From: Clostridium yunnanense
GTDB lineage: Bacteria; Bacillota; Clostridia; Clostridiales; Clostridiaceae
DNA: 64,000 bases
Assembly: GCF_016595795.1 (NCBI RefSeq)
Contig: NZ_JAENHN010000066.1
Coordinates: 214,279-278,278, forward strand
Direction of reading: 5' to 3'
A model generated the notes under the pieces. It had not been told where the DNA came from. It saw only the letters and a list, made by a program, of their open reading frames with translations, and did not search any database. Each line of letters opens with the position of its first letter. Position 1 is the first letter of the stretch. A program made the translations under genes and the position numbers. Positions 36,715 to 44,780 of this stretch are shown here, one piece after another.

Positions 36715-37566
36715 ATGATATATATAGATCAAGATAAATTTAATAAGGAGCTGAAAGCTGAATGTAAAGATTGTTTTGGCTTATGTTGTATAGCTTTATA
36801 TTTTTCAGCTTCAGATGGTTTTCCTACAAACAAAGATGCAGGGAAGCCTTGCATAAACTTAAAAGAGGATTTTACATGTTCTGTACATAATAACCTTATA
36901 AATAAGGGACTTAAAGGCTGTACTGCATATGAGTGTTTTGGTGCTGGTCAAAAGATAGCTCAGGTAACTTATGAGGGAAAGAATTGGCGACAAGTACCTG
37001 AAGCATCTAAGGAAATGTTCGAAGCATTTCTAATAATGAGACAACTTCATGAAATGTTGTGGTATCTTACTGAAGCTTATAATATTAATAAAGAGAGTCA
37101 GATAAAACATGAAATTGGATTATTGATTAATAAGACGGAGGAGATTACACTTCTTGATGCTAAAGAACTTTTAAAGTTGGATGTAGAAGCTCATAGAAAT
37201 AAGGTTAACATGTTTCTTAGAAATGTTAGTGAAATGGTACGTAATAATGCTAAAAATAAAGAGAACTTGAATAATAAAAAGAAAAGAGCAAGTGGTAGAA
37301 GATATGATTATTTCGGTGCGGATATGAGGAAAATGGAACTTGTAGGAGCAGATTTAAGAGGAGCATGTCTGATTGCTGCAAATCTAAAAGGCACTGATTT
37401 GAGTGGCGCAGATTTAATTGGAGCAGATCTAAGAGATGCTGATTTATGTGGCTCTAATCTTATAGATGCAATATTTCTAAGCCAAGCACAGATAAACGCA
37501 GCAAAGGGAGATATTAATACAAAACTTCCCCTGAGGTTAGTAAGACCAAGCCACTGGATGAAGTAG
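36715..37566 (+). CDS. Cys-rich plus pentapeptide-repeat protein
   Basis: A 283-residue cytoplasmic protein. The N-terminal part has several Cys (CKDCFGLCC near 17-25, CINL, CSVH, CTAYEC) resembling a metal-binding YkgJ-like region; a helical middle follows; the C-terminal third (about 200-258) holds pentapeptide repeats of A(D/N)LxG type (ADLRG, ANLKG, ADLSG, ADLIG, ADLRD), which fold as a right-handed beta-helix. The role is unknown. It ends before a bidirectional terminator. Confidence 0.78.
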   Translation: MIYIDQDKFNKELKAECKDCFGLCCIALYFSASDGFPTNKDAGKPCINLKEDFTCSVHNNLINKGLKGCTAYECFGAGQKIAQVTYEGKNWRQVPEASKEMFEAFLIMRQLHEMLWYLTEAYNINKESQIKHEIGLLINKTEEITLLDAKELLKLDVEAHRNKVNMFLRNVSEMVRNNAKNKENLNNKKKRASGRRYDYFGADMRKMELVGADLRGACLIAANLKGTDLSGADLIGADLRDADLCGSNLIDAIFLSQAQINAAKGDINTKLPLRLVRPSHWMK

Positions 37567-37609
37567 CTAAGGTATATTTTTATGTGCAAATATTTTAGAG
37601 TTATAATTT

Positions 37610-37656
37610 AAAACATCGTAAAATTCAACAATTAGGATTTTACGATGTTTTAATTG
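37610..37656. terminator. bidirectional terminator between convergent genes
   Basis: AAAACATCGTAAAAT and ATTTTACGATGTTTT are perfect inverse arms; the A- and T-rich ends allow function on both strands for the pentapeptide gene and hxlR-type gene. Confidence 0.8.
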
Positions 37657-37719
37657 TACTAATAGGCTAGTTTTAAATAGACTTATTTTAATAGTACTTA
37701 ATAATCTATTAAATTAAAG

Positions 37720-38079
37720 TTAGTCTGTAGATTCAGATTTCTTACATCCTTCATCTAAATGAGGATAATATTTAATGGACCAAGTCTCAATTTGTTTGAT
37801 AATTTTAGTTAGATCCTTTCCTTTGTCAGTAAGAAAATACTCAACCTTTGGAGGAATTTCTGCATAAACCTTTTTATCAATTAAATCTTCAACTTCCAGT
37901 TCCTTAAGCTTTTCATTCAACACCTTTTGACTTATACCTTTAGTCATCCGTTGAAGCTCTAGAAATCTTTTAGGCTCATCGTATAGATGACAAAGTAAAA
38001 CTGCTTTCCACTTACCTCTAATAAAATCCATAGCAAAATCCAATAAACAAACATATCTTTTGCCATTATAACTAATCAT
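37720..38079 (-). CDS. HxlR-family transcriptional regulator
   Basis: A 119-residue winged-helix regulator. The start VCLLDFAMDFIRGKWKAVLL carries one N-terminal Cys (about 11) at the place used for redox sensing in YodB/HypR-type members, followed by the FLELQRMTKGISQKVLNEKLKELE recognition region. I choose ATG 38079 (AAAGTAGGT upstream) over an earlier TTG. Divergent from a flavodoxin-like reductase, so it probably represses it under quinone or electrophile control. This function is inferred from the family. Confidence 0.82.
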   Translation of the reverse strand: MISYNGKRYVCLLDFAMDFIRGKWKAVLLCHLYDEPKRFLELQRMTKGISQKVLNEKLKELEVEDLIDKKVYAEIPPKVEYFLTDKGKDLTKIIKQIETWSIKYYPHLDEGCKKSESTD

Positions 38080-38416
38080 TAAATTACCTACTTTCAATCT
38101 TATAATTCAATTTGGTTATAAATACAATTTGTTTTAAAATACCTTATTAATAATAATAGTAAGCATAATCAAATTTGATTAAATACTAATTAGAATTACA
38201 GTATATATCAAGTAAACTTATAATAGCAAATCCATTGATGAAAAAAATATATCCTGCTAAATAATATAAATTTAAATTCGCCTTAGAACGTAAGAAGCAT
38301 AATAAATCTTACTAAAAAGTAAGTCGTCTAACTAAAAAGTGCGTACTTGTGGCTTAAATTGCTGTCTCATATAATAAGCACATGGTTTTAAATTAAAGTG
38401 TGTGGAGGTATTAGTT
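38080..38416. other. divergent regulatory region, 337 bases
   Basis: It separates the HxlR regulator from the reductase gene. It holds a 16-bp perfect palindrome (38166-38181) and related AATTTG/CAAATT half-sites nearby (38107, 38128). No gene is seen. Confidence 0.5.
38166..38181. promoter_or_regulatory. 16-bp palindrome, candidate HxlR operator
   Basis: TAATCAAATTTGATTA is perfectly symmetric and lies between the divergent hxlR-type and reductase genes. Confidence 0.5.
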
Positions 38417-39052
38417 ATGAAAGTTGTAGCTTTTAATGGTAGTCCAAAAAAGAATGGTAATACTTATGAGGCAATTAAGGCAGTGGCTGCTGAATTGGAT
38501 AAAGAAAAGATAGAGGTAGAAATTATTCATGTTGGCAACAAGACAATCCGTGGATGTATGGATTGTGGAGGATGTAGCAGAAATATGAATGAAAGATGTG
38601 TAATGCAGAATGATGAAGTTAATGATTGGATTCAAAAAATGAAAGAAGCGGATGGGATTATTTTGGGATCACCTGTACATTATGCTGCTATACCAGGTAC
38701 TATGAAGTCGTTTTTAGATAGAGCCTTTTATGTTACATCCATTAATAAAGGAATGCTTAGACATAAGGTTGGAGCAAGTGTTGTTGCTGTAAGAAGAGCT
38801 GGAGGGGTTCCAGTATTCAATCAGCTAAATAATTATATAAATTACTCTGAGATGTTAATGCCTACATCTAATTATTGGAATGTAATCAATGGAACAGCAC
38901 CAGGAGAAGTACTACAAGATGACGAAGGAATGCAAATTATGAGTGTATTAGGCAAAAATATGGCGTGGTTACTAAAGCTTGTTAAGGCAGGGGAAAGTAC
39001 TGTAGAAGAGAATAAAAGAGAAGATAAAATATTTACTAACTTTATAAGATAA
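38417..39052 (+). CDS. flavodoxin-fold NAD(P)H-dependent oxidoreductase
   Basis: A 211-residue FMN reductase-like protein. FMN phosphate loop AFNGSPKKNGNT (4-15), an extra Cys motif CMDCGGC (about 47-53) with a further Cys near 61 seen in iron-sulfur/flavodoxin-type reductases, and LGSPVHYAAIPGTMKSFLDRA. It probably reduces quinones, azo or nitro compounds. ATG 38417 with GTGGAGG site. Controlled by the divergent HxlR regulator by inference. Confidence 0.86.
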   Translation: MKVVAFNGSPKKNGNTYEAIKAVAAELDKEKIEVEIIHVGNKTIRGCMDCGGCSRNMNERCVMQNDEVNDWIQKMKEADGIILGSPVHYAAIPGTMKSFLDRAFYVTSINKGMLRHKVGASVVAVRRAGGVPVFNQLNNYINYSEMLMPTSNYWNVINGTAPGEVLQDDEGMQIMSVLGKNMAWLLKLVKAGESTVEENKREDKIFTNFIR

Positions 39053-39138
39053 CTATATTTATAGGTTGTTACAAAATATAGTTACATATATTGACAACTA
39101 AATGAAAGCAAACTACAATGAAAAGTAGTAATTAGATG

Positions 39139-39162
39139 GCACGATGGATATCGTGCTTTTTT
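39139..39162 (+). terminator. terminator before repeat copy E
   Basis: GCACGAT / ATCGTGC with a 4-base loop and six T; copy E starts in the T-tract. Confidence 0.8.
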
Positions 39163-39356
39163 ACTGTAAAGGAAAATATAAAGTTTTTATGCCAATTAAA
39201 CTTAGATATTTCAACGCTTTCAGAAGCTTTTTATGGCTATACAGTAAAAAAAAGTTATTCGCCTGCCAAATTTTCCACATATTCATTCGGAAAGGCAGAT
39301 GCACAAAAAAAGTTCACTGAAGAAGGTCACTTCAGAGACTTTTTTACCTCATTCAA
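39157..39356. repeat. dispersed terminator-linked repeat, copy E with extension
   Basis: Core from TTTTTTACTGTA (39157-39168) to TACAGTAAAAAAAA (39240-39253), then an extension shared with copy D ending in a hairpin CTGAAG / CTTCAG (about 39325-39344) and a T-tract. The complete unit is thus bounded by terminator-like structures on both sides. Confidence 0.65.
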
Positions 39357-39535
39357 TGCAATCGGTTGCGTGTAAAGCTAAGTAATAAATGCAATTGTTT
39401 ATCACTTAGCTATGCCATACTAAAAAGATTTCAAAAATAATAATATTTAATAAATAGGGGCTTTCAATATAAGTTGTTAAAGAAAATTAAGGCTAGCATA
39501 ACTAGTTTTATATATTGGGGCTAGGGGGGAAATAC

Positions 39536-40543
39536 ATGATTGTATTAGAAAATGTTTGTAAAGAATTTAAAACAGTGAAGAAGCAAGAAGGGCTTAAAGG
39601 AGCGTTTAAAGGCTTATTCTCAAGAGATTATACTTTAAAAAAAGCAGTTGACAACATGACCTTTACAATAAATAAAGGTGAGATAGTAGGTTACATAGGA
39701 GCTAATGGCGCAGGTAAGTCCACCACGATAAAGATGATGACAGGAATACTTACTCCATCTAGTGGAAAAGTTACTGTAGATGGTATAGTGCCATATGAAA
39801 ATAGGACAGAGAATGCAAAAAAAATAGGAGTAGTTTTTGGACAAAGAACTCAGCTTTGGTGGGACTTAGCCCTAAGAGAAACGTTCACCGTATTGAAAGA
39901 GATATATGAAGTTTCAAATGAGGATTTTGAATATAGGATGAAGTTTTTAGACGACGTATTGGGACTTGATGAATTCATGGCAACACCTGTAAGAAGTCTT
40001 TCCTTAGGGCAAAGGATGAGAGCTGACCTTGCAGCTTCACTTCTTCATAACCCGCAAATATTATATTTAGATGAACCAACTATAGGACTTGATGTAATGG
40101 TCAAGGAAAAAGTAAGAAAAGCTATTAAGGAAATAAACAAAGAATTTGGTACGACGGTTATATTAACTACTCATGATCTAAACGATATTGAAGAGCTTTG
40201 TAACAGGATAATTATTATAGATAATGGTAAGAAAATCTATGATGGAAGCATTGAAGCAATAAAGAGTACCTTTGGATATATGAGTCAAGTAGAGATAAAA
40301 GTAAAAAGTACCGAAGTATTTAAAAGCTTTGATATTAATAAATCCTTAAACTTCTCAAAGGAGGACTTGTTCATTGAAGAAGGAGACGGTTCAGTAATAG
40401 TGACTTTTAATAAAAATAAAATTCCTGTATCAGATATAATCTATGTGATTATGAAAGAATGCCCAGTTATAGATGTATCAATTAAAGAAACAAGCATAGA
40501 GGAAATAATTAAGAAGATATATAGGAATGAGGTGAATGTTTAA
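39536..40543 (+). CDS. ABC-2 exporter ATPase
   Basis: A 335-residue ABC ATPase of the group that pairs with DUF990/ABC-2 permeases. Walker A GANGAGKST (55-63), signature SLSLGQRMRADLA, Walker B ILYLDEPTIGLDV, H-loop TTHDL; a C-terminal 80-residue extension after about 250. I choose ATG 39536 with AGGGGGGA upstream. Its stop overlaps the first permease start by one base. Probably exports a drug, lipid or peptide. Confidence 0.9.
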   Translation: MIVLENVCKEFKTVKKQEGLKGAFKGLFSRDYTLKKAVDNMTFTINKGEIVGYIGANGAGKSTTIKMMTGILTPSSGKVTVDGIVPYENRTENAKKIGVVFGQRTQLWWDLALRETFTVLKEIYEVSNEDFEYRMKFLDDVLGLDEFMATPVRSLSLGQRMRADLAASLLHNPQILYLDEPTIGLDVMVKEKVRKAIKEINKEFGTTVILTTHDLNDIEELCNRIIIIDNGKKIYDGSIEAIKSTFGYMSQVEIKVKSTEVFKSFDINKSLNFSKEDLFIEEGDGSVIVTFNKNKIPVSDIIYVIMKECPVIDVSIKETSIEEIIKKIYRNEVNV

Positions 40544-41361
40544 TGAAAAGGTTAGCAAAAGTCTATATGCCTTTCTTAAAATGTTCCATTCAAAGATTCG
40601 TAGCCTATAGAGCAAATGTGTACATGTTTATATTAGGAAATATAATAGCAACCTTTGTAGTCTATTATCTTTGGAAAGCTATTTTTGCCAATTCTCCAGA
40701 GGGAGTTATGTACGGTTTTACAGCTGCTGAGATGGCTTTATATGTATTTATGAGTAGGATAACAGCTGGGATATTAGAGAATAATGCAACCTATTTTGTA
40801 GGTGGAGAAGTTAGGGATGGTTCTATTGCTATGTCTCTAATTAAGCCTATAAATTTTATGGGAAGAGTACTTTTTCAATGCTTTGGAGGAACAGCAGCTT
40901 TTCTAATATTTGCAGCTTTACCTTTATGGGTAATATTGTTGATTGTAAGATATGTAACTATTGGTGAACTTCCACCTGATATAATGACATTAGGATTATA
41001 TTTAACTAGTTGTATACTAGCATATTTTGTTCTTTTTTTCTTTAACTACTGCGTTGGACTATTAGCATTTTCTTTTACAAATCTATGGGGAATTTCGCAA
41101 ATACAAGCTGCAGTCGTAGAATTTTGCTCAGGGTCTCTAATACCGTTGGTGTTTTTTCCACACTGGTTTCAGAATATATTAAAATTTGTACCTTTTTCAT
41201 CGATGAATTATACTCCCATAATGATATATCTAGGGAAAATAAAAGGCTACGAAATACTAAATAGTTTACTAGTTCAAGTAGTTTGGATAGTGCTACTTGC
41301 ACTATTAAGCACTTTCATGTGGAATAGATCAATGAAGAAACTAACCATACTTGGAGGTTGA
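40543..41361 (+). CDS. ABC-2 family permease, first subunit
   Basis: A 272-residue permease with six predicted helices in the ABC2_membrane_6 (DUF990) family. The N-terminal motif MPFLKCSIQRFVAYRANVYM and the VGGEVRDGSIAMSLIKPINF loop, where the coupling helix contacts the ATPase, are typical. It overlaps the ATPase gene and is followed after 4 bases by a second permease. Confidence 0.86.
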   Translation: MKRLAKVYMPFLKCSIQRFVAYRANVYMFILGNIIATFVVYYLWKAIFANSPEGVMYGFTAAEMALYVFMSRITAGILENNATYFVGGEVRDGSIAMSLIKPINFMGRVLFQCFGGTAAFLIFAALPLWVILLIVRYVTIGELPPDIMTLGLYLTSCILAYFVLFFFNYCVGLLAFSFTNLWGISQIQAAVVEFCSGSLIPLVFFPHWFQNILKFVPFSSMNYTPIMIYLGKIKGYEILNSLLVQVVWIVLLALLSTFMWNRSMKKLTILGG

Positions 41362-41365
41362 TATT

Positions 41366-42154
41366 ATGAGATATGTTAAGCTTTATAAAAAGTTTTTAAT
41401 CCAATATTTAAAGAGTCTAATGGAATATAAAGTGGATTTTTTCTTTGGATTGTTTGGATTTTTTCTAATCCAAGCCTCTGGGATAGCCTTTATTAACCTA
41501 GTATTTAGTAATATCCCAACTCTTAATGGGTGGAGTTATTATGATATGTTATTTATCTACGGATTTGCACAGCTACCAAGAGGAATAGATCATTTAATTA
41601 TGGATAACATTTGGATTTTTGCAAGAGATATGGTAATACAAGGGACTTTCGATAGATATTTAGTAAGACCAATAAATCCGTTTTTTCAAATGATATCTGA
41701 AAGGTTTCAACCTGATGCCTTTGGAGAGATTATTGTAGGAATAGTGATTTTAGCGATTTCAGTTCCTAAGATAAACATTTCTATATCTATAATAAATATC
41801 TTAATTTTTGTAATACTTGTGTTTGCTGGATCGGTAATATATACCTCCATAAAGTTATTTTTTGCATCCTTTGCATTTTGGATTAAAAATTCTATAAATC
41901 TCGTTTTTATGGTTTATAATATCAGTACTTTTGCAAAATATCCAATGAGCATTTATCCAAAGGCAATAAGTATTGTAGTTCAGTTTATGGTTCCTTTTGC
42001 ATTTACCGCCTTTGTTCCTGCAGAATATATGTTAGGTAAAGTAAGTTTTGTTTATGGAGTAGGGGGAACTATACTTTGTGCAGGCGTGGCCTGGATACTT
42101 GCATACGGACTTTGGACTCGAGGAATTAAAAGTTACGAGAGCTCAGGAAGTTAG
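41366..42154 (+). CDS. ABC-2 family permease, second subunit
   Basis: A 262-residue six-helix permease homologous in plan to the preceding one (MVIQGTFDRYLVRPINPFF coupling loop), so the transporter is a heterodimer of permeases with a dimer of the ATPase. ATG 41366 with TTGGAGG; an upstream in-frame start lies inside the previous gene. Confidence 0.86.
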   Translation: MRYVKLYKKFLIQYLKSLMEYKVDFFFGLFGFFLIQASGIAFINLVFSNIPTLNGWSYYDMLFIYGFAQLPRGIDHLIMDNIWIFARDMVIQGTFDRYLVRPINPFFQMISERFQPDAFGEIIVGIVILAISVPKINISISIINILIFVILVFAGSVIYTSIKLFFASFAFWIKNSINLVFMVYNISTFAKYPMSIYPKAISIVVQFMVPFAFTAFVPAEYMLGKVSFVYGVGGTILCAGVAWILAYGLWTRGIKSYESSGS

Positions 42155-42292
42155 TCTAACTAAAGATGAAACACTTCAATCCGAAATATAAATTTAACTA
42201 TGAACTGGTTCATCTATATATTGGTGAGAATCATAAGACATAAAATACTGTAATCTTTAGAAATACACAGTGTCAGTTTTATATCTATCTTT

Positions 42293-42324
42293 TAAATCCC
42301 TCTTAGTTCTTGAAGAGATTTTTG
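42293..42324 (+). terminator. probable terminator of the ABC operon
   Basis: AAATC.CTCTT / AAGAG.GATTT imperfect stem with following T-run. Confidence 0.5.
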
Positions 42325-42351
42325 GAAATCTAAAATAAAATAAAAAATCTG

Positions 42352-42380
42352 TTGAAATTATGGGAGATTTTAATTATAAT
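42352..42380 (+). promoter_or_regulatory. SigA promoter of the TetR regulator gene
   Basis: TTGAAA at 42352-42357, exactly 17 bases, TATAAT at 42375-42380. The predicted start at about 42387 coincides with the operator. Confidence 0.75.
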
Positions 42381-42386
42381 TTACAT

Positions 42387-42405
42387 GTAGACCAGTCACC
42401 ATAAT
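42387..42405 (+). promoter_or_regulatory. LmrA/YxaF-type operator at the tetR promoter
   Basis: GTAGACCAGTCACCATAAT closely resembles the Bacillus LmrA/YxaF box (TAGACC(A/G)GTC followed by AC.ATAT), and TAGAC-N2-GTC recurs before the exporter gene. Confidence 0.7.
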
Positions 42406-42435
42406 AAACTTGAAAGGTATAAATTTAATAAGCTT

Positions 42436-43005
42436 ATGGGAATTAATACAAATGCGAAAGCTAAATTTATAGAAACTTCGTGTAGACTTTTTGAAATAAA
42501 GGGATATCACGCAACTGGATTGAATGAAATACTTAAGGAAAGCGGAGCTCCAAAAGGATCTTTGTATTATCATTTTCCCAATGGAAAAGAACAACTTGCA
42601 TTAGAATCAATTAAATTTTCATGTGATAAGATAACTACAAACTTAAAAAATTTTTTGGATAAGTTTAAAAATCCAATTGAAGGTATTGCGGCTAATATTA
42701 TAGGCCTAGCTGAAATACTTGAAAATGAGAAAAAGCTAAGAGATATGTCAATAAGTTTATTAGCTTTAGAAATATATGATACTAGTGAAGTTTTACGTGA
42801 AGCTTGTGAGCAGACTTTTTCTTCTATTGAAGATATATATATTGAAAAGCTTATAGAATATGGTGTGGATGAAGATAGAGCTAAAGAGATGGCGACAATT
42901 ATTTTGTCACTGACTGAAGGAGCCATAATACTTAGTTTAACTAGAAAAAATGGTGAAGCTTTGAGAACAGCAGCTAAACAGATTCAGGTACTAATAAATG
43001 TATAA
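42436..43005 (+). CDS. TetR-family regulator, LmrA/YxaF type
   Basis: A 189-residue repressor. The N-terminal helix-turn-helix reads GYHATGLNEILKESGAPKGSLYYHFPNGKEQLALE, the hallmark of the LmrA/YxaF subgroup. The C-terminal ligand domain is all-helical. It probably represses itself and the downstream MFS exporter through the shared TAGAC-NN-GTC operator and is released by a drug. No good ribosome site at ATG 42436 (AAAGG lies about 19 bases upstream), so translation may be weak. Confidence 0.88.
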   Translation: MGINTNAKAKFIETSCRLFEIKGYHATGLNEILKESGAPKGSLYYHFPNGKEQLALESIKFSCDKITTNLKNFLDKFKNPIEGIAANIIGLAEILENEKKLRDMSISLLALEIYDTSEVLREACEQTFSSIEDIYIEKLIEYGVDEDRAKEMATIILSLTEGAIILSLTRKNGEALRTAAKQIQVLINV

Positions 43006-43010
43006 GGCGC

Positions 43011-43063
43011 TGAAATTAATTGGTTATTCATCCAACGCTTTAATGAGCTTATGAAAAGAGTTA
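43011..43063. repeat. partial fold-back element (left arm only)
   Basis: Starting TGAAATTAATTGGTTAT, about 45 of 53 bases match the left arm of the element at 10710-10909, including TTCATCC..CGCTTTAATGAGCTTA. The right arm is missing. It lies 6 bases after the tetR stop. Confidence 0.65.
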
Positions 43064-43112
43064 TCTAAAGATTACTTCTTAAATAAGAAATATCTTTAGA
43101 TGCTCTATTTTT
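43057..43112 (+). terminator. terminator of the tetR gene
   Basis: AGAG..ATCTAAAGAT with inner TTCTT / AAGAA and ATCTTTAGAT..CTCT, followed by ATTTTTA. Confidence 0.65.
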
Positions 43113-43128
43113 ATGACGTTTAATTATG

Positions 43129-43146
43129 TAGACTGGTCTAGTGAAT
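43129..43146 (+). promoter_or_regulatory. LmrA/YxaF-type operator at the exporter gene
   Basis: GTAGACTGGTCTAGTGAA contains the symmetric core TAGAC-TG-GTCTA and matches the site before tetR. It is only a few bases from the ribosome site of the exporter gene. Confidence 0.7.
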
Positions 43147-43158
43147 GGAGGGAAATTA

Positions 43159-44592
43159 ATGGAAGCAAAAAACAAAGTTAACACTACAAAAAAGGTGAAT
43201 TCAACAGCAATCATAGCAGTATTAGTACTAAGTGCATTTATTGCTACATTCAATGAAACCATATTAAATGTGGCATTGTCAGGGATAATGAAAGAAATGA
43301 AGGTTAATGCAGGAACAGTTCAGTGGATAATTACAGCGTATATGATAGTAACTTCTGTAATGGTTCCAGTTACTGCTTTTCTAATACAAAGCTTTAAGAC
43401 CAAAAACTTATTTTTAAGTGCGTTAGGCCTATTACTTGTAGGAACCATATCAGCAGCATTTTCTAATTCTTTTAGTATGCTACTAATTTCAAGGATGATT
43501 CAAGCATCGGGAACGGGTATGATGATTCCGATTATGATGAATACAGTATTACTGGTAGCGCCAAGAGAGAAGATTGGTGCCTCAATGGCTATATGTGTTT
43601 CAGCAATTTCTCTTGGGCCTGCTTTTGGACCAACAGTATCAGGAATAATGCTGCAGTATTTTAGTTGGCATGCATTATTTATTGCTTTAATTCCAATCAT
43701 AATACTAGTTATGGTTGCTGGAAGTTTAATTTTAGTAAATATATCAGAACTTACAAATCCCAAGTTAGATATTATATCAGTAATATTATCTACTTTAGGT
43801 CTTGGAGCTATAATATACGGAATAAGTAGTATTAGTGGTAGCGGCATAAAAATTGCTTTAGTAAGTTTTATACTGGGGCTAATTGCAACAGCTATTTTTG
43901 TAAAGAGACAGCTTATCCTAGACGAGCCTATGCTTAATCTTTCTCCATTTAAATATCCTAAGTTTGTAATAGGGGTATTATTAGTTATGGTGTCTATGAT
44001 GATTATGTTTACCATGAATATAATGCTACCGATGTATATAGAAGGATCTCTTGGGAAAACAAGTTTTGTTGCTGCTCTTTCTTTATTACCTGCTGTAATC
44101 TTTAATGGAATAGCAACGCCAATAGGTGGGAAATTATATGACAAGATTGGTGTGAAGCTTTTAGTACCTATAGGAATAGCTATAATAGCTACATTTACGC
44201 TTATGTTAGCTTTTTCTACTAATGAAACACCTTTGCTTAGAATTGTAATATCATATATATGTTTATGCATAGGAGTAGGTTTCACTATGTCGCCTTCTCA
44301 AACACATTCTTTAAATCAACTGCCTAAAAAATATTATCCTGATGGAGTTGCAATAGTGAATACACTCCAGCAAGTTTCTGCTGCCATTGGATCTTCACTT
44401 TTCATTGGAATAATGTCAGCAGTTCAAGTTAAGAATTTAGCCATAGGAAATGTGACCAATGAAGCTTCGGTAGCAAAAGGCTTTTCAAGTGCAGCTTTAG
44501 TAGCCTTTGGTATTGTAGTAGTAGGTCTTATTTTATCCTTTTCCTTTGGAACAGGTAAGAAAAAAGCTGAAGAAGATGTGAAGGTTGCCTAA
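43159..44592 (+). CDS. LmrB-like multidrug exporter (DHA2 family)
   Basis: A 477-residue, 14-helix MFS drug:H+ antiporter. Motifs: NETILNVALSGIMKEM in helix 1 (the D/N-rich DHA2 start), WIITAYMI in helix 2, and motif C SLGPAFGPTVSGIML in helix 5. Close in size and plan to LmrB (lincomycin exporter). I choose ATG 43159 with TGGAGGGAA; an earlier GTG overlaps the operator. Induction by the drug through the TetR partner is inferred. Confidence 0.88.
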   Translation: MEAKNKVNTTKKVNSTAIIAVLVLSAFIATFNETILNVALSGIMKEMKVNAGTVQWIITAYMIVTSVMVPVTAFLIQSFKTKNLFLSALGLLLVGTISAAFSNSFSMLLISRMIQASGTGMMIPIMMNTVLLVAPREKIGASMAICVSAISLGPAFGPTVSGIMLQYFSWHALFIALIPIIILVMVAGSLILVNISELTNPKLDIISVILSTLGLGAIIYGISSISGSGIKIALVSFILGLIATAIFVKRQLILDEPMLNLSPFKYPKFVIGVLLVMVSMMIMFTMNIMLPMYIEGSLGKTSFVAALSLLPAVIFNGIATPIGGKLYDKIGVKLLVPIGIAIIATFTLMLAFSTNETPLLRIVISYICLCIGVGFTMSPSQTHSLNQLPKKYYPDGVAIVNTLQQVSAAIGSSLFIGIMSAVQVKNLAIGNVTNEASVAKGFSSAALVAFGIVVVGLILSFSFGTGKKKAEEDVKVA

Positions 44593-44710
44593 CATAAACA
44601 GGATATTTATAGAGTACAAGGAATGAAGTTTTTTAAATAATTTAAAGTGAAATTTAATAAGTATTAAGTTATAACTAGTCATAAGTTTATTATATACAAT
44701 TGTAAATAGA

Positions 44711-44763
44711 AAGAACCATGAACAGCTAGAAACTAAATTCCCTATTTCATGGTTCTTTTTTCT
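44711..44763. terminator. bidirectional terminator, exporter and giant kinase gene
   Basis: AAGAACCATGAA / TTCATGGTTCTT perfect 12-bp arms with flanking A/T runs between convergent genes. Confidence 0.82.
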
Positions 44764-44780
44764 TAATTTAAGAGTATAAC

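Larger units (their letters stand above)
39053..39535. other. intergenic region, 483 bases
   Basis: It holds a terminator (39139-39162) and repeat copy E with extension (39157-39356). A 79-codon frame across the repeat is judged spurious. Confidence 0.6.

Noticed and set aside
39136..39375. A 79-codon plus-strand frame
   Set aside because: It runs through a terminator stem and repeat copy E; the equivalent sequence in copy D is broken by stops, and there is no ribosome site. Treated as repeat, not gene.
43500..44285. A 261-codon minus-strand frame in the exporter gene
   Set aside because: Shadow of the LmrB-like coding sequence; its composition is that of an antisense frame.
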